The notes beneath the pieces were generated by a model. The model had not been told where the DNA came from. It worked only from the letters and a program-made list of their open reading frames with translations, and searched no databases. From Brachyhypopomus gauderio (taxonomy: Eukaryota; Chordata; Actinopteri; Gymnotiformes; Hypopomidae): a stretch of 64,000 nt of DNA. Each line of letters starts with the position of its first letter. Positions within the stretch are counted from its first letter, which is position 1. Shown in pieces: positions 13,432-38,307 of the stretch. The position numbers and the translations under genes are program-made. The stretch covers positions 5,224,921 through 5,288,920 of the forward strand of contig NC_135212.1 of assembly GCF_052324685.1 (NCBI RefSeq), in the 5' to 3' direction.

Positions 13432-13769
13432 GCTCCAAATTCAAGAAGAAAACATCTAGAAAACAGTAATCCGATGGTGTCCTGCTTTCAGAAACTGTGT
13501 TATATTTGTATTCTGAGAAGTTTCTCAATTCAGACAGAAAACAAGTTTGAAAGATGCATCAGTATATCCTTTACCTAGATTTGTAGATATAAGATTTTAG
13601 ATGTAGGTCGGTACTTCAAATGACAAAATCAAACAATTTTCCGTTGTGTCAGCAGGAGCTGCATGTTCGGGCCCTAAAAGGCCTTCAGTTGTTACATGGA
13701 CTACTGGATCGTTATGGCTCCGAGCAGCCAAAACGGTTCAGCCTGAAGGACGGACCACAGCAGCGGTCG

Positions 13770-13952
13770 ACCTGCCCCCCGAGACACCCCCACCCTGACG
13801 AGACACCCCCACCCTGACGCAGAGCTGTCCACTGCCCCCGAGACACCCCCACCCTGCCACAGTGCTGCCCACTGCCCCCGAGACACCCCCACCCTGACGC
13901 AGAGCTGCTCACTGCCCCCGAGACACCCCCACCCTGCCACAGAGCTGCCCAT
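13770..13952. repeat. GC-rich minisatellite, unit about 39 bp
   Basis: Four to five copies of a unit containing GAGACACCCCCACCCTG followed by (C/A)CGCAGAGCTG- or CCACAG-type sequence. Units differ by point changes and by a short first copy. The Gly/Val-rich minus-strand frames across it are repeat artefacts. Confidence 0.9.
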
Positions 13953-15300
13953 TGCTCGACTGGAGTCACCGATCTAATGGACGTACGCTGAGTATTTAGC
14001 AAGCGCTATTGCATGTGAGCCCTACTCTGGGCTATAATACAGCACAGCACGAGGAGGGGAGTCCCTTTGATCACCAGTTTAAGCAGCACCTGACAAAAAT
14101 AGCCCCTAGCAAAATGAGGTATTTGAAAATCTTGGTTCATGTATACAAAAAACTAGGTCATACTGGTTGCTTTTTAAAAAAATAATCCTGTTGCATTTAA
14201 TCTGGTGGATTTAATCTGAGTGCATTATAAACCTCTAAGCCTTATTCTTAACGTACAATATATTTAGGCCCATATATATTTTTTTTAATATTAAGTCAAA
14301 GCCTTGGTTATAACGCATATATAGGATATAATTCAAAGCACACTTTTCATTTACATGTACAAAGCGCATGTATCCCACGATGTTGTGAACATCATTCAGT
14401 GCTGCAGAAAGACAAGTTCATAGTGCAGTTTGTGTTTTTAGAAGAAAGTGTATTTAGTGTGAATGTGTGTGCTTATGCGTGTTAATATACGTTTATGGCT
14501 GGGCCACACAACTGCTCAGATGATGAGGGTGTGACAGCCTCTCTTGTGGGCTTTGTAGGCCCGAGTCCAAACGATTCTCCTACTCACCTCCCCCGAACCC
14601 TCTGTCATCCAGTAAATCCTGAGTGAAAGTCAAAGTTGTTGTTTATAAGAACGTTATTTGAAGACTGTAGAAGAGTTATTAACCATTTAAGACCACAATT
14701 ATTTGGGTTTTTTAATTTTTTTTTTTTACAGAAATACAGGAACATAAGCAAAAACTACAGGATTGTAGAACAACACGAAAGGCAAACAGGGCAAAACCAA
14801 AATAAAAGCACGTGGAAGCGAACCATCACTTAGCACCTCCTCGTTTTCCCTGTGTGATGTTTTATGTTTCACTGGTATCTGTGAAGAGATGTAACTAACC
14901 CCGTATGAAGAGGCCAGTATTATCACCTAAGACCTTAATCCAAGAATGTTGTCAAGCCTGATATATAAGATGGCTGTCAGATGGTACAGCTGTCAGATGG
15001 TGCCTTCTCCCACCCCACTCTTATGCAGGCGCTCATGAAGTGGGTCTTTCTATTTAACACCACTGTTTCCAGTCATATGGACATCACCCAACTTGCTGAA
15101 GGCTGCTTAGAGCTTCCAGTTCAAGCCAGTCGGTTCACTTTAGCGCTTTTGAGCATTGATTTGCAGTAGAATTCTCTGCATACTATTTTTACTATAACAT
15201 GGCTCATAGACCCAAGTGTCATATTTCATTAATTACACATCAAGAATAATTAGACATGGACAAGGCACGGTGATGTATGAGACTACTTGACTCTATAACG

Positions 15301-15306
15301 TTTATT
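15301..15306 (-). terminator. clcn7: Candidate clcn7 poly(A) signal (AATAAA)
   Basis: TTTATT on the plus strand, so AATAAA in the clcn7 direction. It lies about 1.55 kb after the stop codon and is the first such hexamer I found downstream. The 3'UTR would be about 15285-16854. That stretch holds no other gene; it includes a 20-bp direct repeat (ATTACCTGACCTTACCTGGAC type) at about 15838-15882. Not proven without transcript data. Confidence 0.45.
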
Positions 15307-16854
15307 AGTTGACAAATCTGTTTCATACTTTATAAAAATAAAATAAAGAAAAAAGTTGACTTACTGTACTGTACAAAAAGAGGAAGAAATAGAGAAAAAA
15401 ATTATTATTTCTTGAAAAGTTAGTTTTGCATGATTAAGATCAGTGGCCAATCACATAACAAAATGAACGCCATTTGCCCATTTGCTACACAAAATGAAAA
15501 CTGAATAGAATGTTGATGGGACAACAGATGTAAACACAATGCCTGATATAATTACCGAATAATTTTTGTACATTTAAAGAGTCTAATTTCATTCTATATG
15601 AATACTGTTGTTCAAATTCAAGATAAAATATACATGGAAAACAAACTAACAAATCACAGTAACAAAACTAAGATATCAGAATACGTGGATTATTTCGCAA
15701 CACATGGGAGTGCTGTGTACCTTTTTAAATTACTTATTGTTTTTAACTTTAGTGCAAATTAGATAAGCATTTAAGTATGTCGGGATCCACAATAAAATCA
15801 TTATTAAGGCTCAACGTTGTAGCAGAACTTGCCTGGACATTACCTGACCTTACCTGGACATTACCTGACCTTACCTGGACAAGCTTTATGTGCAAAATAA
15901 TCAGAAGGAACAGACTCTACCTGCTTTGGCTTGTAATGTTACAGAACAGTATAAGAAAAGGTTGAAGAATCCGTTCTGTTCCCAGCAGAATCTGAATTAG
16001 CCAATTTGAGTAATGCTTGCTAAGAAACTGTTTTTAGATATAGTAGAGGTCTACTATACTATCAGAACTACTCTGCCAACTTTCAGCTCAAACCGAGGGG
16101 CATATTAGCTCGTAGCTTCACATAATGCGATTGTTACTGTTAGGTATTGGTTGTCCATTTCAGCTCTTTACTTAGAGCAAGGATGATTCAGTGTTATGTC
16201 ATCGTTTAAATGATAACTGCACCGGATGTTCAACATTGGCCTGTAGGGCATGTTCAAATCAAAGATATAAAATACAATAACACAAAACCCACAAAAAAAC
16301 TGAAATAGCAAGACAATTAGACAAGGCATGACAGACCCCTCAAAATGCAATAAATAAACACATTAGTACAGTGCAACACTAACAGGAACAAATAAAAATG
16401 AATGTGCTCTTTACAACAAACCTACAGGCAAAATATATACTGCACACACTGCATAATTTAACTGAGCCCTTGTACTTAATAATACTAAAGACCTGAATAC
16501 ACCAAGGAGAAACGACAAGTCAATAAACCGTTAGGAGTCTCACGACAACGTGCTGACCCATTTAGTCAAATACGGTAAACGCCGTCACGCGACTCGGCTG
16601 TACCGCTGCTCACGACGTCAGCTACCCGACGACGGGAACCCTTCTGAAATCAACATGTCGCATCTCAGGAGTACCAGCTTTGGCACACCCAGGTCTGCTC
16701 TCTCCATCTTCTGCAGGTTTGCACGTTTTTGTCTGCCGCGTTTGAAACGTCTGCCCTCCCCCCCCCCCGCCACGCCCCCGAGCCAACGTGGTGCGTCGGG
16801 TGGCACCGCGGCGAGGATGAGCAGAAGGCGAGGGCGAGGAAGGTGTCCGACGGC

Positions 16855-28721
<11,867 letters not shown>

Positions 28722-29350
28722 GTCGGAGAATCAGGAGTCTCCACTGCGGAAAAGTTCAAAATGTTGAACTAAAATGTGCAACTAAGGCTACAGAAGCAGC
28801 TACTTCGGCCACTCCATCCCCATGACTAGCGATCATAAGCCAACTCGTGACGATTTCTACGGAAAGCCCAAGAAGTCATAAACGAGTAAGACCAAGTTGG
28901 AATTCTGGGAAGTGTAGTTTATTGATGGAGGAAGCGTTATATGGAAACGTTACGCTTTCTGTGATAAACAAATAGCTATTAATCATCTTCTAGGAATAAC
29001 TGATTTTGATCAATGAGAACACAATGAGTGTGTTTAATGAATGCTATATATGCTCATTGCTACTACTTCAGTATAAAACAAATAAATCTAACACAGTGCC
29101 ATTCATCGCTATTTATCTTGCACAGGAAAACACTGAAGACATGGTTACGTTAATATTAAAATGCAATGTATATAAAGAAAAAAACGAATTTTAAACAAAA
29201 TATTTTGAATTCATGAATCATTCAGCTGTTTCACTGTAGTCCTGGAATGTGTCCAGCATAATCGGATGATTCCCCCTATTATAACACCTAGCCTGGTGTA
29301 GTAATGATTAGTCTGATCGTTAAATGTTCTTGTGTAGTTTGCTTGTATGA
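28722..29350. promoter_or_regulatory. clcn7 promoter/5'UTR region and ptx4 3' region
   Basis: About 630 bp separates the clcn7 start from the ptx4 stop, both on the minus strand. The clcn7 5'UTR and core promoter should lie here. I see the 6-bp-arm palindrome GTTCAAAATGTTGAAC at 28755-28770, no TATA box at a convincing place and no perfect TFEB (GTCACGTGAC) site. The part beyond about 28980 is AT-rich. Confidence 0.5.
28918..28923 (-). terminator. ptx4: Possible ptx4 poly(A) signal (AATAAA)
   Basis: AATAAA on the minus strand about 430 bp after the ptx4 stop codon, and the only such hexamer I saw before the clcn7 start. It lies only about 200 bp from the clcn7 ATG, so it would place the ptx4 3' end in the clcn7 promoter region. 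Confidence 0.3.
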
Positions 29351-31969
29351 TTAGGTACAGTGCTCCAGGCATTCGCAGGTCACTTGGTGGACTGAGCCAT
29401 GTAGCACCACATCATCAAGGGTCATCACTGCTCCTCTGGGCATCCCTTCACCAGTGGCCAGCCCAGACACCTCGCGTGGACTCAGTGCCCTGCTCCACAT
29501 GGCAAAGCCTGCCAGCCTGCCCACAAACGCCTCGGCCTCGTCAAAGCCCCCTCCCACCACATCCTGCTCCTGCCCCAGCACCACCGTGCCGCCCGGAGGC
29601 ATTTCGAACCCCTTCTGGAACTTGGAACCCGTGGCGGCCAGCCGCCGGTCGGCGTAGTACCAGAACCGGCCCTCGATGGAAGTCCAAATCAGGCAGGCGT
29701 GGTGCCAGCGGCCGTCCAGGAAGGTGTCCATCTCCAGCTCGCGGTACGCCGGGTCACCGATCACAAAGTCCACGGCGCCCCGCACGGAGGACCTGCGGCC
29801 GTACAGCACCAGGGTGTTGTCGTTGTCCGCGGTGGCGTAGGACAGCAGTGTGCCCACGTACCCCGCCTCCACCTTCAACCAGGTGCAGACAGAAAGCTCG
29901 TGGACTCCAGCGGGAAAAGGTGTTCGGAAGGTGGCGTAGTTCTCGTTCGACGCCGACGGGAAGAGCAGCATTGAGTTCACGTTGCAAACTGTAAGCATGA
30001 GGAAAAGATGCCAACGTTAACATTATGTCTGATTACTGTGCACTTACGATTCACAGACGCGACATATGCTGCTCGTGATGAATCATAGAACAATGGTGGA
30101 AATGCTGAATATTCTTTTTCACAAATTCATATTTATGGTCAGACGTCTTAATTGAACTGTTGTAAACGATCACCACAGGAAAACATTGAAATATGCACTC
30201 GTGATGAAGCTGTGACAACAAACGCGAATATTTACGTTCGCTCCATGTACATGTGTGACTGTAATTCCGCAGGAATGTTGTCTGTTTGCAATGTCATTCA
30301 TCAACTTTCTACCCTTTGAATGACATGCAGACACCAGGATGTTCATTAAGTTTAGACTCTTAAGTGGTGCGAGTCTAAACATTTTTCCAGTTCAAGAATC
30401 AAATCCAGATGTGACTTTTTCTACCTTTCCCTTTAGGCTACTTACAAAGTGCTGTGTGATTCAATGGAATCAAAATTCACTTAATTCTCATTTTTGTGTA
30501 AGATTCAACATGGGTTAAAGTAGTGATTTTGGATTCATGAGTCTGCAAACCCCACCTGACTGACTGCTCTTTTGAGTGCTTTTATTAGGTTATGAACTAG
30601 ATCAGGTGTGTTAAATGTTAAACATTGCTCAGTAGTGGTTGCATTACATACTTGTGGCCTCTTTCTTTGGCGTATATTTCTGTGGGATCTTGTGTCTGAA
30701 TGGAAGTTGAAGAAGATTGTGGATCTGGGCTTCCTCCTCGGGCAGAGGCATCATGGAGGAGCTGGTCTGGGCAGATCTTGTTGTTTCATGGGTATGGTCT
30801 GGATATGGTGCTCTGGTAGCCATTCGCAAAGGAGGAGGAGGTCTGTTTCTCATCCTGGACACTTCCTTCTCAAGTGGCCGCTGCGCACCATACAAAAGCC
30901 CGGGATCTGGACCGGGATCTGGACTCCGCCACGTCCCGACGAGTGGGTTTCTGGAGCTGATCGAAGTGCTGGCATTAAGGAGTGGCTGCTCCATGCTTCT
31001 CATCCGAACCTCCAGCTTGCTCAGTTGGGCCCTTTGTTCTTGGAGGACGTCCCACAGGCCGCGACCGGGCCCCCGCGGGGCCTCCAGTGACCCGAGGCGG
31101 CTGTGCTGCGCCCCGAGCTCCCGTGTGAGGTTGGAGAGCACCACCCTCTGCTCCTGCAACTGCCTCTGGGCCAGCCTGCCCCTCTCCTTCAGGGCACGCT
31201 CCGTCACGGCTAACCTGAGCTCCAGCCGCTTGGTCTTCTTCTGCAGCTTCCTGCTCCAGGACTTGAGGGCGCTGAGGTTCTGGTTGACGTCCTTGTTGAA
31301 GGAGCCCATCTCCCTGGAAAGTCTCTCGAAACGCTGAGTCAGCTCCTGAAAATGTCTGTCAATGCCATGGGAGACACTGAGGTTCTTGGCGATGCTCTGA
31401 AGATGAGCGAGGGTCATCTCTTGAAATGTTTTAAACTAGAGGGAATAGCAAGAATGTGGATATTAACATATTGGACAAAACTGCAAATTCCTGAAAGGAT
31501 ATGAAGGTTATTGCACTGATATTACCTCTATTGATATGTTCTCATATAATCATCAACTACTGTTGCCTGCAATTTATGTATAAGTGAACAAAAATGTCTC
31601 AGAAACGTAAATGTATAAAACAGTCATTGACAGATGTGCTGTGCTATAAATAGCTTTCTAAAATATAACCAACATATCATGACTTCTGCCTGGACCACAA
31701 GGCACAACCTCACATGACTCTTCTTCGATTTACGGCTGTAAAATTCCCTCACCCCGGCATTTATATAAGTTCTGTGAGTAGCCATGACAGATGCACATGT
31801 TATGTGCTCACATCACAGCACAAACCTGCTCGTCCAGTCTCTTCAGCGTCTCATACAAACGTTTCGGAGCTTCGCCGCGCGCTGGCGGTGTCCTCTGGGC
31901 CCGGCTCAGGTGCACCTGCAGGGTGAGCAGCAGTAACAGGAGCCTCGGGGTTACTCTGCTGCCCCTCAT
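29351..31969 (-). CDS. ptx4: Pentraxin 4
   Basis: Secreted long pentraxin. Three coding exons: 31826-31969, 30652-31435, 29351-29988, giving 521 residues (human about 478). Exon 1 has a signal peptide (RLLLLLLTLQV core, then SRAQ). Exon 2 (about residues 49-309) is a heptad-rich coiled coil with several N-glycosylation sequons (NLSV, NLSA, NLTR, NAST), followed by a Pro/Arg-rich linker. Exon 3 is the pentraxin domain, with GTLLSYAT, VIGDPAYRELEMDTFLDGRW, HHACLIWTS, GGTVVLGQEQD, VGGGFDEAEAFVG and a C-terminal Cys pair CECLEHC. The junctions are phase 0 and phase 1, and the codon split across the last one gives Ile-Cys as in human PTX4. The family pentraxin signature HxCx[ST]W is altered (Ile before Trp), as I recall also for human PTX4. 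PTX4 function is poorly known. It sits beside clcn7 in the same orientation, as in mammals. Confidence 0.95.
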
Positions 31970-32689
31970 GGTATACGGGCCTCCACGATCGCCTCCTGCG
32001 AGCAAGTCTGCGTCTGCGTCTGCTCCTTCGCGTAAAAGGACACCGTGGCGTCCCCTGCTAACGCAAACTTTAGCTCCACTGCACTGCAATCTGCACGAAC
32101 ACTAACCGAAAGTCCAGAACAGAACCAGATGGGTTTACCAGAACAGCAACAAGGGGCTCCAGAAATCCAAAGTCCAAGCACACACCCCGGCACGCAGCAT
32201 TTACACACACTTGTGCACACTCTAAAATTCTTGGCCATCTTTATACAAGAGATTATGGAAAGGCCCTTGATCTATGCATGCCAGCTACTGACAAGAATTG
32301 CAAACATAACTGCACGAACGGAGGCCAGTGAAAGATGTCCTTCATGAGTATGGGTGGTGGTGAGGGTGGAGAATCACACTGGCCAAATAAAAGAAAAATT
32401 GTTCAGCAAGTCGTAAACCGCCCTCCTACATCACTCTATACAGAGAAATATCTGGAACTAATGCTTATGTTTGTGAATGAGTAAAACGCGGACAAAAACA
32501 CACCCAAGTTAACTTTGAAAAAAAAGGATGGGGTTTGTACATGTAGCTTTATATGTTACAAAACACATATGTTACTTGTGACATGGCATGATTATTCACT
32601 GAAGAAGCAGTGTGTTGTGTTTTTTTTTACTGCGGTTACCAGGCACAAGCACCTTTGGGAGGAAATCATTTTATATTATGGGATATCCA
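31970..32689. promoter_or_regulatory. ptx4 upstream region
   Basis: About 700 bp upstream of the ptx4 start codon, expected to hold its promoter and 5'UTR. It is unremarkable unique sequence with no clear TATA box and no other exon. Confidence 0.4.
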
Positions 32690-33290
32690 GCTTCCTTAGC
32701 AGTAGAGCAATTTACGACTCTGCTGCTCGTGTAATTCGTGGCGTTCCCCAGGGTTCTGTTTTTGGTCCTCTCCTATTCAGAACTGACATGAACACGTAAT
32801 TCATCGCATATAACATTGTTATGCTGATGACACAGATTCATATCAAATTCAGTCTCTTGCTTCCCTCCCTGCATTTATCTGTGATGTTAAAAGTTGGATG
32901 AGCTCGAATTTTCTGAATCTCAACACTGATAAGACTAATGTTCTTATAATTATCACTAAAACTTTTATTAGCACTTACTCTGATATAATCTTTCATCTTC
33001 CTGATGAAATACAGGTAAAACCCTCACAGACTCCATGATAATTTAAACACTATATTATCTCACCTCCATAACATCTCCAGACTCCGCCCCACGCTACCAC
33101 GATGCCGATTCATGCTTCTATCAGCACATGTCTGGATTATCATAATAAATAATACTAAATAATACTAAAATATACTAAATTACAGGATGCCCATCGAGCA
33201 CTTGCCCCAACTAAACACTCATATCATGTCACACCTGCTCTCCACAAACTGCACTGGTTATATGTCCCATAGCATATAGACATTTCCTCC
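32690..33290 (+). mobile_element. LINE reverse-transcriptase remnant (L2/CR1-like)
   Basis: Plus-strand frames show, in order: SSFLSSRA, then RGVPQGSVFGPLLF (reverse-transcriptase block), then CYADDTQ (catalytic YADD box), then KSWMSSNFLNLNTDKTNVLI, then a tail resembling the ITPALxxLHWLPV segment (TPALHKLHWLYVP). The order and spacing fit a non-LTR retrotransposon of L2/CR1 type. Frameshifts separate the pieces and no 5' part is seen, so it is a dead 5'-truncated copy. It sits upstream of ptx4. Confidence 0.8.
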
Positions 33291-33337
33291 TCTAACCATT
33301 GAAGACTTACCAGAAGTTGCTCATTCATACATTGCTG

Positions 33338-33341
<4 letters not shown>

Positions 33342-33396
<55 letters not shown>

Positions 33397-33410
33397 TTAA
33401 TATATATAGG

Positions 33411-33463
<53 letters not shown>
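33342..33463. repeat. (AC)n and (TA)n microsatellites
   Basis: About 25 AC units at 33342-33392, then a short spacer and about 26 TA units ending at about 33463. They lie just after the LINE remnant. Confidence 0.95.
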
Positions 33464-33467
<4 letters not shown>

Positions 33468-33840
33468 ACTAAAAGTAAATATTATTATATATGCCCTGCC
33501 TGAATTTCAGAGATTCACTAATTCCTTTTCCACATTAAAGTAAGGATTCAACATATTCTTTCAAGTTCACGTGACATTTTTAAAGGGAGAAGACAGGATT
33601 CCATTAGACACACCGTAAGCCTGTAATTGTCACACAGGTCCGTGTAACCTGCCAAGTTATCCGCTGGAGTATGACAATATCAAACAATTACAGAATAGTA
33701 CATGTATTATTAATTAAACAGTACAAGTATTATTAATTATAGCAATGGCAAGCTTTAGTGATTGTTTACATTTAAGATCTTATGATTGGATTAACACCTG
33801 GATTAACACTGGTGTTTATGTAAGCCCATCTGGACACTGT

Positions 33841-34650
33841 GGGCGTACATTTTCATATCATACAATGTAATTTTTGTACGATGGTGTACATTTTCATCAT
33901 ACAATGTAATTTTTGTATGATGGTGTACATTTTCATATCATACAATGTAATTTTTGTATGATGGTGTACATTTTCATATCATACAATGTCATTTTGTATG
34001 ATGGTGTACATCTTCATATCATACAATGTAATTTTTGTATGATGGTGTACATTTTCATCATACAATGTAATTTTTGTATGATGGTGTACATTTTCATCAT
34101 ACAATGTAATTTTGTATGATGGTGTACATCTTCATATCATACAATGTAATTTTTGTATGATGGTGTACATCTTCATATCATACAATGTAATTTTTGTATG
34201 ATGGTGTACATTTTCATATCATACAATGTAATTTTTGTATGATGGTGTACATTTTCATCATACAATGTAATTTTTGTATGATGGTGTACATTTTCATATC
34301 ATACAATGTAATTTTTGTATGATGGTGTACATTTTCATATCATACAATGTAATTTTTGTATGATGGTGTACATCTTCATATCATACAATGTAATTTTTGT
34401 ATGATGGTGTACATTTTCATATCATACAATGTAATTTTTGTATGATGGTGTACATTTTCATCATACAATGTAATTTTTGTATGATGGTGTACATTTTCAT
34501 ATCATACAATGTAATTTTTATACGATGGTGTACATTTTCATCATACAATGTAATTTGTGCATGATGGTGTACATTTTCATATCATACAATGTAATTTTTG
34601 TATGATGGTGTACATTTTCATATCATACAATGTAATTTTTTGTATGATAA
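33841..34650. repeat. 41-bp AT-rich satellite with an internal palindrome, about 20 copies
   Basis: The unit contains GATGGTGTACATTTTCAT and ATCATACAATGTAATTTTTG. Copies are 38-41 bp; the main length variant lacks one of two adjacent ATC steps (TTCATATCAT versus TTCATCAT). Every unit has ATCATACAA and its exact complement TTGTATGAT 8 nt apart, so a 9-bp hairpin can form in each. It lies between ptx4 and the LITAF-like gene. Confidence 0.97.
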
Positions 34651-36179
34651 TCTTTCTGGGTCTTTTCACATCCCAGAGTGTGAAGATACTAATGGGGGAA
34701 CAAAGGTGAAATGTGTGTAACTCCACAGAAACGTGACAGAAACAGTGAACAGTGCTGGATCCTAATTCCTACAGTGTAGGCCTATATAAAAATACATAAT
34801 AATAATAGTGTCAATATGAAGACCACTGAATAAATATATATATTTAAATGACAGTGTGAAACTTGATTCAAAGGTCATTTACTGAACACAGTTTGGACGT
34901 GTCACTGAACTTTGAAGAATTTCAAGCTTGTAAATGTGTATGGGTTCACACTTTTGATGAACAGGCGCTGTGAAAATGACACAATTAGATAGGCAACCTG
35001 GGGGGGATCTGTAGAGAGGTCAGCATGGAGAGCAGTGTAGTAGTTAGGTGGAGTTAGGTGGAGTTAGGTGGAGCTCTGCATCACTGTGATAGAAGCTGAT
35101 TATGCACCAACCATTATATAAAATGCAGGTCTTTAGCCCAGATCTGGTGCCATGGAGGACTCAGATGATTGGGAGGGGGGGGGGGGGGGGTATTCTAGGC
35201 CACGCCCACTTGCATCTCTTATGTAAGCAAGTCCTCCAACACCTGATGTGGTGAAACTCTGCAGCCCTTTTATGGAATGCTGAAACAGAGAGGGGTTCGG
35301 CCGTGGCCACCGGAATGCTACCCAGCAGGCTCTGCGGCAGACGAGGGCGTGTCGCGCGCGCACCGAACACTGGCCAGCCGTGAGCTCACAGCTGATGGAC
35401 TCGCGTCCCAGCTCAGTCCTGACACACACACAGTACCCTCACCACACCCCTGCCTCGTCTCGGGCGTGGCGGACTTGTTCAGGTCCAGAAGAAGGATGGG
35501 GTCACTGACGCTCAAGCAGCCGAGGAATTCTCGCTGGCTTCAAGAATGCGATTGGGGCTGGCCTTTCCGGTGCAGTGATCGCTTGTGTGAAGGTCTAAGG
35601 TTGAACATCAGCAACACTATCGCTAGGTGTGTGGGTTTGAAAAATGTCAGATATGCTTGTGTAAACTCCAAGATACACACGCAGTCTTTTACAACAATGA
35701 GTTCAGAAAAAAACTAAGAAGGGGTTTTAAATGTACAGGTTTGTGAGGGTCTATTTGTATCTCCTGCCCTCCTGTGAATCCAAGTTCTGGATGAGATTCA
35801 GAGTAACTTTTGCTTATTTATTCAGATATTTACATATGGCACTTTTTTTCTTTTGCATTATTCAAATTGGAGCAGTTATAATATCTGAATAACATTACAA
35901 CAATAAAACAGCACTTACATAAAAATAAGTATTACAATAAACAAAAGATGTAAGTGCCCTCTCTAATGCCATGACTAACTGTTTAGTCAGTTTCAGTAAC
36001 TGATAAAATATGCTGATTTATTACCTGTAAGGGTGCATTGTTGCCAGAGAAACAGGTTATTCTGTTTAAAAAGGTCCTCAAGGAACAGAAAGGCTGTTTT
36101 TAGGGTAGACCGCGCTCACCAGTGGCATGCATATTCATCAGAGATTGCCGAATATGTAAATGTGCACTGAGTGAGCTGG
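34651..36179. other. Intergenic, no gene seen
   Basis: Mostly AT-rich unique sequence with a triplicated TAGGTGGAGT at about 35041-35072 and a short G run at about 35175-35190. The open frame of about 146 codons at 35277-35717 resembles nothing known. Confidence 0.5.
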
Positions 36180-36279
36180 GAGGAGTGATGTGAAGACTAT
36201 GAAAACCTGAACATATCTGCCTAGCGTGACACCTGAGTGCCAACACCACAAAGGCAGGCAGCGGCTCCAGTACAGCAAG
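36180..36279 (+). promoter_or_regulatory. Candidate 5'UTR exon and promoter of the LITAF-like gene
   Basis: CAGCAAG|GTAAGAG at 36279/36280 is a near-ideal splice donor in the direction of the LITAF-like gene, whose first coding exon (from about 38287) begins with a splice acceptor. A noncoding first exon is therefore required, and this is the best donor I noticed. The exon start is a guess. The AT-rich ATGCATATTCAT just upstream (36125-36136) contains an octamer-like core. Confidence 0.35.
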
Positions 36280-37083
36280 GTAAGAGAACCTCACCCAGTC
36301 TGCTATGATCTTCCTGATTCAAGATCAAGATTTTAAGACCAAGATTTTCATATCCTTAGGAAGATGAAAACAACGTCGTATTGGTTTTTAGTGGCAGGAA
36401 AGGGAGCAGAGAGTTTGTGTTCTTTGACAGGTTGGTAATTCAACAGCAATGAGAGGATTTTAGTTTTTTTTTACATGGTGGTAAATGGGCCTGCTGTGTG
36501 TTACCTGTCATCTAAGTGCTTTCACCTTGTAGAAGACACTTTTCCCACAGATCTTAATCTATATTGGGGAAATCTGAAGATGGTTTCAGTATGCCTTCTA
36601 TTAAACTTGTATGTAAGTTTTGCCTAAATGTCTGCAGAAGTATCTGTGCTGAATTCAACTCTTACTGAAACATACAAAACTATCAAACCTTTACAGGCAC
36701 TTGCTTCAGGGCTTGGCTGTTGACAACCACTAGCACAACTTGCTTCTTATTGTTCTACATAATGCACATTATATTTTTTGGCGTGTTCTGAACCAAGTTG
36801 TTCCTCTTGAAAATTACTACACGCAGAGGCCTGACAGACAGAAGTCGTTTTATTAGTTAGAAACTGACATCAATTGTTTTGCTGTTACTTTTTTGTTACT
36901 GTTGTCGCTTTCCAGATGGGAATGATAATTGGAATGATGTTAATCAGGTGTTTATTATACATTTTATTTATTGTACATTTTAGATTTGTCTAATCAGGTA
37001 TTGTATAGATTACACTTAGTGTGTTTGGGAAGAAAGCTTATTTTGTAGATTCTAGATTTCTACATTGTGGATTATATTTTGAA

Positions 37084-37189
<106 letters not shown>

Positions 37190-38307
37190 AACAAGCAAAA
37201 AAGATTAGTTATTTAATTATACCAACTAGTAATACTTATCAATATACTTTAGCCATAAAGTGCATTCTACATCAGCAAAATCAGCACTGATTTGTTTGAA
37301 ATAAATGGCCGAAATACCTGAAATTAAAAACAAAATATAAACCAATTATTCAAACACATGGGCAGAGTGATTAACAAATGGAAACCAGTCTCATGACAGC
37401 GTAGACTGCTGAAATACTAACTGGGTAAGAGGGTGGTGGTAGTAAACACCATCAATACTCACCTGTTAGACACCACCAGCATTCATCAATGTGTATACGT
37501 GTATTCCACATGTCTCCTAATACCAATCCTACAACGACCAAACGGTCCTGAAACCTATTTATTAAATCAGGCAACCAAAAATGATGTTTTAATACATACG
37601 TTGCAATATTGCTTCATGATACAGAAATATAGTAGTCAAATACTTAGTGGAACAGCCCTTCGTTGGAACGATAAGGAGAAGAAAACGTACGAGGGTTTTG
37701 ACTGAAGAGGCAAATTACTAGTCAAACATGCCACTGGGCAACATTCCTCGCTCGCTTCTGGGCCATGCCTGCACCATATAGGGCTGGGGCAGTGAGATGT
37801 TTGTCTCTGCCTGTCATCAGAGGCGTTCACTAACTGTCCCACAGATCTGAACATCTTCAGGCTTTTCCGTATTCCTTTGGCACAAGACGCATTAGTCAGT
37901 GACTGTTCAACCTAGAACAATGGTAGCCAATCCCAGTATTTTAGTATTAATTCACTGTCACCGTCCAGCCTGGTGTTTTTCCCCCAAAGTGTTTAGTTTG
38001 TCTACAAATTACCCGGTTCTTTGTGAGCTAAATGGGATGTGGAGTGGCATAAACACACTACACACGATTGTGATAATACAAAGTGAAAAGAGCACTCGAG
38101 ATATCCTGTCTGGAAAACAGACTCTCGTCTGCCATCTAGTGGCAACAAAAACCAAGTGCTCTACGGCATCTTCCGCAAGTCCGATTTGATAGAGATGTCG
38201 ATTTCTTACTATAATATGGCCGTGAGACTATAAATTACGGAATAAGGAGCATTATGAATCTAAACGAGCCCCTTCTTCTGTTCTAGTGTGCCATATCCTG
38301 AGGAAGA

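Larger units (their letters stand above)
5804..15300. other. Intergenic region between arhgdig and clcn7
   Basis: About 9.5 kb between the arhgdig start (transcribed leftward) and the presumed clcn7 3' end. The first few hundred bases must contain the arhgdig 5'UTR and promoter. I see (GA)n at about 6024-6087, a 26-C run at 6265-6290, CT/CA-rich sequence at 6330-6400 and 6660-6710, G runs, (CA)n and GC-rich minisatellites listed separately, and AT-rich unique sequence. None of the open frames (up to about 156 codons) looks like a known protein; the longest overlap simple repeats. Confidence 0.6.

Noticed and set aside
28834..28853. Possible TFEB/CLEAR site upstream of clcn7
   Set aside because: The minus strand reads GTCACGAGTT, only the left half of GTCACGTGAC; the core E-box is broken.
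29347..29994. 215-codon plus-strand frame opposite ptx4 exon 3
   Set aside because: Antisense shadow of the GC-rich pentraxin exon, rich in Arg/Pro/Ser with no domain.
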